From an uncultured Eubacteriales bacterium (GTDB lineage Bacteria; Bacillota; Clostridia; Oscillospirales; CAG-272), in contig CAKSZH010000009.1 of NCBI GenBank assembly GCA_934525675.1, positions 34,978 to 98,977 on the forward strand: DNA of 64,000 bases. The letters are read 5' to 3'. Made by a program: the position numbers and the translations under genes. Below the pieces are notes generated by a model. That model saw only the letters and a list, made by a program, of their open reading frames with translations, was not told the DNA's origin and did no database searches. Numbering within the stretch: position 1 is the first letter of the stretch; each line of letters opens with the position of its first letter. Of this stretch, positions 35,041-43,303 are shown in pieces.

Positions 35041-35988
35041 TTACTTCTTCATCCCGACTGCCGCTTTTGCCTTTTCCGCGATGGCAGCAGGGGTCAGACC
35101 GTAAGCCTCAAGCAGGGCGGGAACCGTGCCGGAATGTCCGAAGGTATCGCGGATACCGACGCGCAGAACGGGAACGGGGAGTGTTTCCGCGAGGACTTCC
35201 GCGACGGCGGAGCCGAGTCCGCCGATGATGTTATGCTCCTCTGCGGTGACGATTGCGCCGGTGTTCTTTGCCGCGTCGATGAGGATTTCCCGGTCGATCG
35301 GTTTGATGGTGTGGATATTGATGACGCGGGCGGAAATTCCGTCAGCCGCAAGCAGATTACGGGCTTCGAGTGCCATAGCGACGGTGATGCCGGTGGCGAC
35401 GATGGTCACGTCCTTTCCCTCTGCGAGGTTCACGCCCCTGCCGATTTCCATACGGTAGGCGGCGGGGTCATTGATGACCGGGACGGCGAAGCGTCCGAAG
35501 CGCATATAGAAGGGCCCCTTGGTTTCGAGGGCAAGGCGGACGGCTTCCCGTGCCTCCACTGCGTCCGAGGGGTTGATGACCGTCATGCCGGGGATGACCC
35601 GCATGAGCGCGAGGTCTTCGAGGCACTGGTGGGTTGCGCCGTCCTCGCCGACGGTGATGCCGGCATGGGTTGCGCCGATCTTGACGTTCAGGTGGGGGTA
35701 TCCGACCGAGTTGCGGACCTGTTCGAAGGCGCGTCCCGCCGCGAACATGGCAAAGGTCGAGCAGAAGACGGTCTTTCCCGCGGCGGCGATGCCTGCGGCG
35801 GTGCTGACCATGTTGCCCTCCGCGATGCCGCAGTCAAAGAAGCGGTCGGGGCAAGCCTTCTTGAATTTGACGGTCTTGGTTGCTTCCGCGAGGTCGGCAT
35901 CCATGACCACAAAGTCGTATTTTTCCGCAAATTCGACGAGAGCCGAGCCGTAGGCTTCTCTTGTTGCGATCTTTTCTCCGAGTTCCAT
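35041..35988 (-). CDS. Transketolase, C-terminal subunit
   Basis: 315 residues. It covers the pyrimidine-binding and C-terminal domains: GSALVEFAEKYDFVVMDADL, FDCGIAEGNMVSTAAGIAAAGKTVFCSTFAMFAAGRAFEQVRNSV (Glu that activates the thiamine cofactor), THAGITVGEDGATHQCLEDLALMR, and the alpha/beta C-terminal domain. With the N-terminal subunit just upstream (12 bases) it makes a split transketolase, as in many Clostridia and archaea. It links ribose, erythrose 4-phosphate and glycolytic sugars; erythrose 4-phosphate is also a precursor for the aromatic pathway encoded at 48642-58701. Confidence 0.93.
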   Translation of the reverse strand: MELGEKIATREAYGSALVEFAEKYDFVVMDADLAEATKTVKFKKACPDRFFDCGIAEGNMVSTAAGIAAAGKTVFCSTFAMFAAGRAFEQVRNSVGYPHLNVKIGATHAGITVGEDGATHQCLEDLALMRVIPGMTVINPSDAVEAREAVRLALETKGPFYMRFGRFAVPVINDPAAYRMEIGRGVNLAEGKDVTIVATGITVAMALEARNLLAADGISARVINIHTIKPIDREILIDAAKNTGAIVTAEEHNIIGGLGSAVAEVLAETLPVPVLRVGIRDTFGHSGTVPALLEAYGLTPAAIAEKAKAAVGMKK

Positions 35989-36000
35989 TGTATCCCCTCC

Positions 36001-36837
36001 TTAAATGCTTTCGAGCGTCCGGGTCAGTTCTGCCATGGCTTCTTCGTACTGCGCGTCGTTCGGCGCGGTGCCGTGCCAGTTGACCTTGTTTTCCATGAAG
36101 GAAACGCCCTTGCCCTTGGTCGTTTTTGCGACGATGGCGGTGGGCTGACCCTTGGTTTCTCTTGCTTCCCGGAAAGCCCGTTCGATCTCTCCGAAGTCAT
36201 GTCCGTCGATGGTGATGACGTGGAAGCCGAACGCGCGGAGCTTGTCCTCGTGGGGAGCGGGACCGATGACGTCGGCGACGGGGCCGTCGATCTGGAGTCC
36301 GTTGGAGTCGAGGACGACGGTGAGGTTATCAAGCCCGTAATGTGCGGCGAACATGAGGGCTTCATAGACCTGACCCTCTTCGCTTTCTCCGTCGCCGATG
36401 ACGGTATAGACGCGGTAATCTTTCTTGTCGATCTTGCCGACGAGCGCCATGCCGCAGGCGGAGGAGATACCGAGACCGAGCGAGCCGGACGACATATCCA
36501 CGCCGGGGGTGAGCGTCATATCAGGGTGACCCTGGAGGCGGGAGCCGTACTTGCGGAGGGTAATCAGCTCCTCCCGCGGGAAGTATCCGCGTTCTGCGAG
36601 CGCGGCATAGAGGGCGGGGGCGCAGTGACCCTTGGAGAGGACGAAGCGGTCGCGCTCCTCCCACCTGGGGTCCTCGGGGCGGATGTTCAGTTCCTCAAAA
36701 TAGAGGTAGGTCATCACGTCCGCGATCGAGAGCGATCCGCCGGGGTGACCGGATTTTGCTGCGTGGGTCTCTTCCACGATGTCCATGCGGATACGGGCAG
36801 CGGTTCTTTTCAGTTCACGGAGTCTGGATTCTTCCAT
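36001..36837 (-). CDS. Transketolase, N-terminal subunit
   Basis: 278 residues from ATG 36837, 8 bases after AAGGAG. Contains the thiamine diphosphate-binding fold: THAAKSGHPGGSLSIADVMTYLYF, LSKGHCAPALYAALAERG, LGLGISSACGMALVGK and the GDGESEEGQVYEALMFAAHYGLDNLTVVLDSNGLQ motif (GDG...N). Its partner subunit follows. The upstream 245-bp gap to the DUF711 gene is GC-rich, with a GCCCCGCC/GGCGGGGC hairpin at 36932-36951. Confidence 0.93.
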   Translation of the reverse strand: MEESRLRELKRTAARIRMDIVEETHAAKSGHPGGSLSIADVMTYLYFEELNIRPEDPRWEERDRFVLSKGHCAPALYAALAERGYFPREELITLRKYGSRLQGHPDMTLTPGVDMSSGSLGLGISSACGMALVGKIDKKDYRVYTVIGDGESEEGQVYEALMFAAHYGLDNLTVVLDSNGLQIDGPVADVIGPAPHEDKLRAFGFHVITIDGHDFGEIERAFREARETKGQPTAIVAKTTKGKGVSFMENKVNWHGTAPNDAQYEEAMAELTRTLESI

Positions 36838-37082
36838 GATCATTCTCCTTTTTGTATCTTGGGACTTATGCCGGGCAAACGGGTGCGACCCGTTGGGGGT
36901 ACGTTTCTTGGGGAAACAACGACGCTGCCCCGCCCCGCCTGTCGGCGGGGCACCCGCGAAGCGGGGATCCGACGGCGGGGCGGGGGGTGCAGGGGGACGG
37001 CGGTTGTCAAGCGGGATCCGGGAAAGCGGCGCCTGCCGGCGGGTACCGACCGGAGGTTGGGATCCGGCGGCGCCGCGGGCGA

Positions 37083-38441
37083 TCAGTTCTTGAGGCTGTG
37101 GATCGGCGCGGGGATGCGACCGCCGCGGGAAATGAACTTCTGCGGGGAGTAAGAATTCAGCTTCATGACGGGAGCGGAGCCGAGCAGCCCACCGAATTCC
37201 ACGCTGTCGCCGACGGTCTTGCCGACGGCGGGGATGACTCTGACGGCGGTCGTCTTGGTGTTGGCAACGCCGATGGAGATTTCGTCGGCGATGAGGCCCG
37301 AAATGACCTCCTCCGGGGTATCTCCGGGAACGGCGATCATGTCCAGACCGACCGAGCAGACGGCGGTCATGGCTTCGAGCTTTTCGATGGAGAGCGCGCC
37401 GCGTTCGACCGCGGCGATCATGCCCGCGTCCTCGGAGACCGGGATAAACGCGCCGGACAGTCCGCCGACGTGGGAGGACGCCATGACGCCGCCCTTCTTG
37501 ACCGCATCGTTGAGCATGGCGAGGCAGGCGGTGGTGCCGCACGCGCCGCAGGATTCAAGCCCCATCTCTTCGAGAATGTGCGCGACGGAATCGCCGACGG
37601 CGGGGGTGGGGGCAAGAGACAGGTCGATGATGCCGAACGGGGTATTCAGCCGTCTTGACGCTTCGCTTGCGACAAGCTGACCGACTCTCGTGATCTTGAA
37701 CGCGGTACGTTTGATGATTTCCGCAAGCATGGAGAGGTCGCAGTCGCCCGCGCGGCGGATGGCGGAAGCCACGACACCGGGGCCGGACACGCCGACGTTG
37801 ATGACGGTATCGGGTTCGCTGACGCCGTGGAATGCGCCCGCCATGAACGGGTTGTCCTCGGGGACGTTGGCGAAGACGACGAGCTTGGCGCAGCCGATCG
37901 ACCCCTTGTCCGCGGTGAGGAGCGCGGCGCGCCTGATGGTGGAGCCCATCAGCTTCACTGCGTCCATGTTGATGCCCGCCTTGGTGGAGGCGACGTTGAC
38001 GGAGGAGCAGACAATGTCGGTTTCGGCAAGCGCTTCGGGGATGACCGAAATGAGGTTGCGGTCGGCTTGCGTCATGCCCTTCTGCACGAGCGCGGAAAAG
38101 CCGCCGATGAAGTTGATTCCGATGGTGTCAGCCGCCCTCTGGAGCGTTTTGGCGATCTTCACATATCCGTCAGGGGTGGCTCTGCCGCCGATGAGCGCGA
38201 TGGGTGTGACCGATACGCGCTTGTTGACGATCGGAACGCCGTACTGCTTTTCAATATCTTCGCCGGTGCGGACGAGGTTTTCCGCCTTTTTTGTGATCTT
38301 GTCATAGATGTTTTCGCACAGCCGGTCGGTGTCGTCACTGACGCAGTCGAGGAGCGAAATGCCCATGGTGATGGTACGGATGTCGAGGTTTTCCTCCCGG
38401 ATCATCCCGATGGTTTCCAGAATATCCTGTGTATTTAACAT
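37083..38441 (-). CDS. UPF0210/DUF711 (PFL-like) family protein
   Basis: 452 residues. Conserved family features: MLNTQDILETIGMIREENLDIRTITMGISLLDC at the start, then NFIGGFSALVQKGMTQADRNLI, PFMAGAFHGVSEPDTVINVGVSGPGVV, GLESCGACGTTACLAMLNDAVKKGG and MASSHVGGLSGAFIPVSEDAGMI. The fold resembles pyruvate formate-lyase, but glycyl radical chemistry is not established for this family. It is nearly always paired with the small ACT protein found 12 bases upstream here, which suggests a regulated enzyme or complex of unknown substrate. Confidence 0.9.
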   Translation of the reverse strand: MLNTQDILETIGMIREENLDIRTITMGISLLDCVSDDTDRLCENIYDKITKKAENLVRTGEDIEKQYGVPIVNKRVSVTPIALIGGRATPDGYVKIAKTLQRAADTIGINFIGGFSALVQKGMTQADRNLISVIPEALAETDIVCSSVNVASTKAGINMDAVKLMGSTIRRAALLTADKGSIGCAKLVVFANVPEDNPFMAGAFHGVSEPDTVINVGVSGPGVVASAIRRAGDCDLSMLAEIIKRTAFKITRVGQLVASEASRRLNTPFGIIDLSLAPTPAVGDSVAHILEEMGLESCGACGTTACLAMLNDAVKKGGVMASSHVGGLSGAFIPVSEDAGMIAAVERGALSIEKLEAMTAVCSVGLDMIAVPGDTPEEVISGLIADEISIGVANTKTTAVRVIPAVGKTVGDSVEFGGLLGSAPVMKLNSYSPQKFISRGGRIPAPIHSLKN

Positions 38442-38453
38442 GCCGGCACCGCC

Positions 38454-38723
38454 TTAAATATGATGCATGGTGTTGAAGATGTCTTCGTGCATGGCGCGGA
38501 TATCAAGTCCGCGTTGCTTGCCGAGCGCCGCGAGCGAGTCCGCGAAGTCCGAGAAGGGGACATTGAGTCCGCGGATGTCCGCCAGCATGATCATGGCGAA
38601 ATAGTCGTCGAGGACGGTCTGGGTGATGTCCTGAATGTTGACGCCGTGCTCGGCACAGACGGTTGCGACAAGCGCGATGATACCGACGCTGTCTTTTCCG
38701 GTAACGGTGATGACTGCTTTCAT
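38454..38723 (-). CDS. ACT-domain protein, UPF0237 family
   Basis: 89 residues: a single ACT domain, MKAVITVTGKDSVGIIALVATVCAEHGVNIQDITQTVLDDYFAMIMLADI. ACT domains bind amino acids and regulate partner proteins. The partner is probably the UPF0210 protein encoded 12 bases downstream. CGGAGG lies upstream of the ATG, and a sigma-A promoter is 36 bases before the start. Confidence 0.9.
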   Translation of the reverse strand: MKAVITVTGKDSVGIIALVATVCAEHGVNIQDITQTVLDDYFAMIMLADIRGLNVPFSDFADSLAALGKQRGLDIRAMHEDIFNTMHHI

Positions 38724-38758
38724 GAAATACCTCCGGGGGTTACAGAATAATACACTCT

Positions 38759-38787
38759 ATTATAACGCATATTTCCCGGTTCCGCAA
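38759..38787 (-). promoter_or_regulatory. Promoter of the ACT/UPF0210 pair
   Basis: Minus strand: TTGCGG at 38787-38782, 17 bp, TATAAT at 38764-38759. Confidence 0.7.
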
Positions 38788-38835
38788 GGGCAGACGGCGA
38801 TTTTCTCGGGAATCGGGCAAATTTTTATCGGGGCA

Positions 38836-38864
38836 TTGCAAAGCGGGGGCGGATATGGTACAAT
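38836..38864 (+). promoter_or_regulatory. Promoter of the 38900 gene
   Basis: TTGCAA at 38836-38841, 17 bp, TACAAT at 38859-38864; divergent from the ACT promoter. Confidence 0.65.
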
Positions 38865-38899
38865 ATGGTATACATCTGTTATGACCGGAGGGGTGGCGC

Positions 38900-39457
38900 G
38901 TGGATAATGATTTTACTTTTGCGGAATATGCGGTAAAACCGAAAGGTGACCGGCAGGTGACCGGCAGGCGATTGTTTTTCATTCTTCTGAATGTTGCGCT
39001 GGATGTCGTGGGGGTCTTTCTTTGCATCCGCTTCAACGTCACGCTCATTGCCGCCGTGGCGCTTGTCGCCGTACCGCTGTGGTTTTACACCATGAAGATT
39101 GCGGGGACCGAGTACGAATACACGATTGAAGCGGGCGACCTGACGCTTTGCGTACTGCACGGCAACTGGAGGCACACGCTGTTCTCCGTCCCCCTGACCG
39201 CGGTTTCGGCGGTGTTTCCGGACACGGAGGAGTATGCGGAAAAGATCCTCCGTTTCGCGCCCGAGGAGGAGTTTGTCGCGCTCTCTTCTCCGGATTCTCC
39301 CGACCGCTACGCCGCGCTCTTCACCGACGGGGACAAGCGGCACCTGCTTTTCCGCTTTGACGCGACCGACCGTATGCTCCGAGTTCTTCGCCGCGCGCTC
39401 GGAAACGTTGTTACGGTGAGGAAAACGGCAACCCCCGACGAAGAAACCGGAATCTGA
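38900..39457 (+). CDS. Two-TM membrane protein, unknown function
   Basis: 185 residues starting at GTG 38900, with GGAGGGG before it. Two hydrophobic segments at about residues 25-43 and 46-63 (LFFILLNVALDVVGVFLCIRF, then VTLIAAVALVAVPLWFYTM). They are followed by a soluble beta-rich domain (EYEYTIEAGDLTLCVLHGNWRHTLFSVPL) and a Phe/Arg-rich end. It resembles small membrane proteins with a PH-like domain found in Clostridia, but I cannot name a family. It is the first gene of a rightward group leading to deoC. Confidence 0.65.
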   Translation: MDNDFTFAEYAVKPKGDRQVTGRRLFFILLNVALDVVGVFLCIRFNVTLIAAVALVAVPLWFYTMKIAGTEYEYTIEAGDLTLCVLHGNWRHTLFSVPLTAVSAVFPDTEEYAEKILRFAPEEEFVALSSPDSPDRYAALFTDGDKRHLLFRFDATDRMLRVLRRALGNVVTVRKTATPDEETGI

Positions 39458-39546
39458 ACCGGACGCAAAGTCTGACACGAACCCGGGACGGAACTGACAC
39501 GAACCCGGACCCGGACCGGAAATTCAAAGAAAACGAGGAAGAATCC

Positions 39547-39927
39547 ATGAAACAGCAATATGAAATCGGCATCCGCCTGTCGGACGACCTGCTCCGCCGG
39601 CTGCTTTACATTTCGGAGGCGGAGAACCGTTCTCCGTCCGCGGAGATCGCGTTTCTCTTGCGCAACAACGCGGCATATTTTGAACGCGCCAAGGGAAAAA
39701 TTGATACCAAGAAGCTCGCGTCCTACGACCTGACTCCCTACCGGGCGGAGGAACGTCCCCGGACGGGGGAGACGGACGGGAAAATGCCCGGAGACGCAGC
39801 CGGCGCGGAAACGGCAAACGGAAAAGCTCCCGCGGATGTTACCGGGACGGAGTCAACGACCGGGAAAGCGACCGCGAACACCCCCGGCGCGTTCGGAGAA
39901 CGGGAGGACGGCAATGGAAATCCGTGA
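39547..39927 (+). CDS. Ribbon-helix-helix-like protein with disordered tail
   Basis: 126 residues. The N-terminal 45 residues (QYEIGIRLSDDLLRRLLYISEAENRSPSAEIAFLLRNNAAYFER) look like an Arc/CopG-type ribbon-helix-helix: a short strand, then two helices. The remaining 65 residues are Gly/Thr/Ala/Pro-rich low complexity. Its 3' end overlaps deoC by 14 bases, so translation is probably coupled. It could be a local repressor of the deo genes, but that is inference. Confidence 0.65.
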   Translation: MKQQYEIGIRLSDDLLRRLLYISEAENRSPSAEIAFLLRNNAAYFERAKGKIDTKKLASYDLTPYRAEERPRTGETDGKMPGDAAGAETANGKAPADVTGTESTTGKATANTPGAFGEREDGNGNP

Positions 39928-40573
39928 GATCCTTTCAAGGGTGGACCACACCTGCCTCTCCGTTGACGCAACGTGGGAGGACATCCGCCGCGTGACCGAC
40001 GAGGCGATCCGCTACGGGACCGCGTCGGTCTGCATCCCTCCGTGCTTTGTCGGGCGCGCATCGGAATACGCCGCGGGACGGACAAAAATCTGTACCGTCA
40101 TCGGTTTTCCGAACGGCTACGCGGAAACGGAAATCAAATGTGCCGAGACTGCCGCGGCAGTGCGGAACGGTGCGGACGAGATCGACATGGTCATCCGCAT
40201 CGGCTGGGTCAAGGAGGAAAAATACGATCTTCTCTTTGACGAGATCAACCGCGTCAAGTGCGCGGCGGACGGGCGGTTAGTCAAGGTCATCATTGAGACC
40301 TGCAGGCTGACCGATGAGGAAAAGATCCGGATGTGCGACGTCGTTTCCCTGTCGGAGGCGGATTTCATCAAAACCTCGACCGGCTTCGGCGGGGGAGGTG
40401 CGACCTTTCATGACGTGGAACTGATGGCGGCGCATTCGTCGCCGCGGCTCGGAATCAAGGCAGCCGGAGGCATCTCGTCGCTTGCCGACGCGGAGCGGTT
40501 TCTTACGCTCGGCGCGACGCGTCTCGGTACCAGCCGGATCGTCAGAATCGTAAAGGACGAGGAACTGCTCTGA
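39914..40573 (+). CDS. deoC: Deoxyribose-phosphate aldolase
   Basis: 219 residues from ATG 39914, with GGAGGACGG before it inside the preceding gene. Class I aldolase: DHTCLSVDATWEDIRRVTDEA, CTVIGFPNGYAETEIKCAE, DEIDMVIRIGWVKE, EADFIKTSTGFGGGGATFHDV with the Schiff-base Lys, and LGIKAAGGISSLADAERFLTLGATRLGTSRI with the second Lys. It cleaves 2-deoxyribose 5-phosphate to glyceraldehyde 3-phosphate and acetaldehyde. It is followed by deoD and deoB, giving a deoxynucleoside salvage cluster. Confidence 0.95.
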   Translation: MEIREILSRVDHTCLSVDATWEDIRRVTDEAIRYGTASVCIPPCFVGRASEYAAGRTKICTVIGFPNGYAETEIKCAETAAAVRNGADEIDMVIRIGWVKEEKYDLLFDEINRVKCAADGRLVKVIIETCRLTDEEKIRMCDVVSLSEADFIKTSTGFGGGGATFHDVELMAAHSSPRLGIKAAGGISSLADAERFLTLGATRLGTSRIVRIVKDEELL

Positions 40574-40768
40574 CCGTTGCCGGAGACCGGAATCCTCCGG
40601 GTACGGAGTCGTCGGGGCATTGGGATCGCGGGTGCCGGAATTCCGGGGCATGCGCCTGCCGCACGTCGGAGCCGCCGAAACCGGAAAAGTACCGGGTACG
40701 GAGTCGCCGGGATCGGGCGTACCGGATTCCCGGAATTGTGGGCAGAGCTTGCCCGGAAAGGAATCATT

Positions 40769-41512
40769 ATGTCCGAAAAACCAATTTATCATACCCCGCA
40801 TATCGTTGCCGAACCGGGGGATTTCGCAGATACGGTCCTCATGCCCGGCGACCCGCTCCGTGCAAAATTCATCGCGGAGGAGTTTTTTGACGGGGCGAAG
40901 CTGGTCAACAACATCCGCGGCGTGCAGGGCTACACGGGGTTCTACCGCGGTGTGCGCGTTTCGGTGATGGCGAGCGGCATGGGTATCCCGTCTATCGGGA
41001 TCTATTCCAACGAGCTGTTCCGCCTGTACGGCGTGAAAAATATTATCCGCGTGGGCACGGCGGGCGCGATCCGGGAGGATGTGAGGCTCGGTGACATCGT
41101 GCTCGGCATGGGCGCCTGCACCAACTCGGATTTTGCCCGCCATCTGGGGCTTCCCGGGACGTTTGCGCCCATTGCGGATTTCTCGCTTCTCTCGTTTGCC
41201 GTTTCCGCGGCAGAGGCGCGGGGGCTTCCCGTGAAGGTCGGGAACCTGTTCTCCACGGATAATTTTTATACCGAGGTACCCGGCGGCGATCTCGTCTTTG
41301 GCGAAAAGATGGGCGTGCTCGCCGTGGAAATGGAGGCGGCGGGGCTGTACGTGAATGCCGCGCGGCTGGGAGCGAGAGCGCTCGCGGTCTGCTCGGTCGC
41401 GGATCAGCTTGTTACGCATGAGACGGTGTCTGCCGAAAAGCGGCGGACGCAGTTCTCCGATATGATCTTATTGGCGCTTGATACCGCGGTCGCGGCGGAG
41501 AAGCTGCCGTAA
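40769..41512 (+). CDS. deoD: Purine nucleoside phosphorylase DeoD type
   Basis: 247 residues from ATG 40769, preceded by GGAAAGGAA. Family marks: TPHIVAEPGDFADTVLMPGDPLRAKFIAEEF, ASGMGIPSIGIYSNELF, IIRVGTAGAIREDVRLGDIVLG, EKMGVLAVEMEAAGLYVNAARLGARALAVCSVADQL with the catalytic Asp at the end. It phosphorolyses purine (deoxy)nucleosides to base plus (deoxy)ribose 1-phosphate. The 195 bases between deoC and deoD are GC-rich with a repeated CCGGGTACGGAGTCG segment and contain no gene. Confidence 0.93.
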   Translation: MSEKPIYHTPHIVAEPGDFADTVLMPGDPLRAKFIAEEFFDGAKLVNNIRGVQGYTGFYRGVRVSVMASGMGIPSIGIYSNELFRLYGVKNIIRVGTAGAIREDVRLGDIVLGMGACTNSDFARHLGLPGTFAPIADFSLLSFAVSAAEARGLPVKVGNLFSTDNFYTEVPGGDLVFGEKMGVLAVEMEAAGLYVNAARLGARALAVCSVADQLVTHETVSAEKRRTQFSDMILLALDTAVAAEKLP

Positions 41513-41536
41513 CATTTCCGGGAGCCGGCGAGGGAC

Positions 41537-41588
41537 GGGCGACTTCCGCCACCGGCGCACCAACTCCGGCGGTGCGCCCCGGCGACTT
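41537..41588 (+). repeat. GACTTCCGCC element, type 1
   Basis: GGGCGACTTCCGCC, then stem GGCGCACC and GGTGCGCC around the loop AACTCCGGC, then a degenerate second flank GGCGACTTGC. Compare 43052, 45118 and 62555. Confidence 0.8.
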
Positions 41589-41607
41589 GCGGGTTTGCGG
41601 AGCAAAT

Positions 41608-41639
41608 CCCGCGTTTTCCGCGAAGCGAAAACTCCCGCC
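41608..41639 (+). repeat. 32-bp direct repeat, copy 1
   Basis: Identical to 43128-43159; contains GTTTTCCGCGAAGCGAAAAC, itself a 6-bp stem with loop. A diverged third version (GCGTTTTGCAGGGAGCGGAAACTCCCGCC) is split across 41660-41695. Confidence 0.85.
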
Positions 41640-41827
41640 TGCCCGTCCCGCTCCCGCCTGCTTTCCGCGTTTTGCAGGGAGCGGAAACTCCCGCCGCTTC
41701 CCGCCGGGCGAACCTGCCCGAAACACGGCAAAGACGCCGAAACACGGCAAAGACGGAAAATCCTGCGTCCGTTCCGGAATTCCGGCACAACGAACGCCGT
41801 AAAAAATCTGCGCAAGGAGGAAACGCC

Positions 41828-43027
41828 ATGGACCCGCAAAAGAATTCCGCGTATCCGGGAAAAGCCCGCCGCGTCTTTCTCATCGTGCTCGACAGCGTCG
41901 GCGCCGGGGAAGCGCCGGATGCCGCGCGGTTCGGAGATGTCGGCGCGCATACGCTCCTCAGTGTGAGTGCGTCCCCGGAGTTCCGTATCCCGAACCTTGT
42001 GTCCATGGGGCTTGGCAACGTGCCGGGGCTTGACTTTCTCGGGGTGACCGCTTCCCCCACGGCGGCGTGCGGCAAATGCGCCGAGGCGTCGATGGGAAAG
42101 GACACGACCACGGGACACTGGGAGATCGCAGGTGTCGTCTCTCCCTCCCCCATGCCGACCTTCCCCCACGGGTTCCCGGAGGAGGTGCTGGACGCTTTCC
42201 GGCGGGCGACCGGGCGCGGGGTGCTCTGTAACCTTCCCTATTCCGGTACCGAGGTCATCAAGGATTACGGGGAGGAACATCTCCGCACCGGAAATCTCAT
42301 CGTTTACACCTCGGCGGACAGCGTGTTCCAGATTGCCGCGCATACGGAGATTGTCCCGCTTGACGACCTGTACGCGTACTGCCGTGCGGCAAGAGAAATC
42401 CTCACGGGAAAGTATGCGGTCGGCAGAGTCATCGCCCGTCCGTTTACGGGAACGCCCGGCAATTTCACCCGCACGGCGGACCGCCGGGATTTCTCGCTTG
42501 TGCCGCCCGGCGTGACGCTCCCCGACGCAGTGAAGCGCGCGGGGCTTGACATGATCGCCGTCGGCAAGATCACGGATATTTTTGCGGGGCGCGGTATGAC
42601 CGAGAGCATCTTCACCCACGGCAACCGCGAGGGCATGGAGGCGACCGCCGCGCTCGCGGAACGGAGCTTCCGGGGGCTTTACTTTGTCAATCTGGTGGAT
42701 TTCGATATGCTTTACGGGCACCGCAACGACCGCGACGGGTACGCGCGGGCACTCTCGGAATTCGATACCTGGCTTGCCTCGTTTCTGCCCCGGCTCGGCG
42801 AGGGTGACGTGCTCTTTATCACCGCCGACCACGGCTGCGACCCGTGCGACAAAAGTACCGACCACTCGAGGGAATATGTCCCGCTCGTCGTATACGGAAA
42901 AAACATCCGCCCCGTTTCCCTTGGTATCCGGAAAACCTACGCGGACATCGGGAAAACCGTGGCGGAGATGCTCGGCGTTCCCTTCTCCGAGGGCGCGGGC
43001 GTGTCGCTTGCAAAAGAATTGTACTGA
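41828..43027 (+). CDS. deoB: Phosphopentomutase
   Basis: 399 residues from ATG 41828, with AAGGAGG before it. Alkaline phosphatase-superfamily metal site: RVFLIVLDSVGAGEAPDA at the start, TTGHWEIAGV (catalytic Thr), DFDMLYGHRNDRDGYA, and LFITADHGCDP with KSTDHSREYVPLVVY. It converts (deoxy)ribose 1-phosphate to 5-phosphate, feeding DeoC. Flanked on both sides by a GACTTCCGCC element followed by the same 32-bp repeat. Confidence 0.95.
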   Translation: MDPQKNSAYPGKARRVFLIVLDSVGAGEAPDAARFGDVGAHTLLSVSASPEFRIPNLVSMGLGNVPGLDFLGVTASPTAACGKCAEASMGKDTTTGHWEIAGVVSPSPMPTFPHGFPEEVLDAFRRATGRGVLCNLPYSGTEVIKDYGEEHLRTGNLIVYTSADSVFQIAAHTEIVPLDDLYAYCRAAREILTGKYAVGRVIARPFTGTPGNFTRTADRRDFSLVPPGVTLPDAVKRAGLDMIAVGKITDIFAGRGMTESIFTHGNREGMEATAALAERSFRGLYFVNLVDFDMLYGHRNDRDGYARALSEFDTWLASFLPRLGEGDVLFITADHGCDPCDKSTDHSREYVPLVVYGKNIRPVSLGIRKTYADIGKTVAEMLGVPFSEGAGVSLAKELY

Positions 43028-43051
43028 TCCTGCCATCCGGCGCGCGGGGGC

Positions 43052-43113
43052 GGGGCGACTTCCGCCACTGACACGTCAACTCCGGCGACGTGTCAGTGCC
43101 TTCCGCCGCCCCG
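43052..43113 (+). repeat. GACTTCCGCC element, type 1
   Basis: GGGGCGACTTCCGC, then a perfect 12-bp stem CACTGACACGTC with GACGTGTCAGTG around the loop AACTCCGGC, then CTTCCGCCGCCCCG. The stem sequence shares nothing with the other copies while flanks and loop are the same. Confidence 0.85.
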
Positions 43114-43127
43114 TTCCCCGCTTGGCT

Positions 43128-43159
43128 CCCGCGTTTTCCGCGAAGCGAAAACTCCCGCC
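43128..43159 (+). repeat. 32-bp direct repeat, copy 2
   Basis: Identical to 41608-41639. A diverged version (CCGCGCAATGCGGAAAAC) follows at 43190-43215. Confidence 0.85.
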
Positions 43160-43303
43160 CTGCCCTGCCCCGCTTCCCGCTTGGCAAAATCCGCGCAATG
43201 CGGAAAACTCCCGCCCCGGAAACACATTCCCTGCCGGACAAAGCGTTTCATCAGCCCCGACAACAAATTCAACGTACCATTTCACAGAAACCCGGAGGTA
43301 TTT

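Noticed and set aside
34810..37152. 780-codon plus-strand frame opposite the transketolase genes
   Set aside because: It is antisense to four well-supported genes, has no ribosome site, and its translation is low-complexity in the manner of GC-rich shadow frames.
41468..43036. 522-codon minus-strand frame opposite deoB
   Set aside because: deoB on the plus strand has all metal-binding motifs; the opposite frame runs through repeat DNA.
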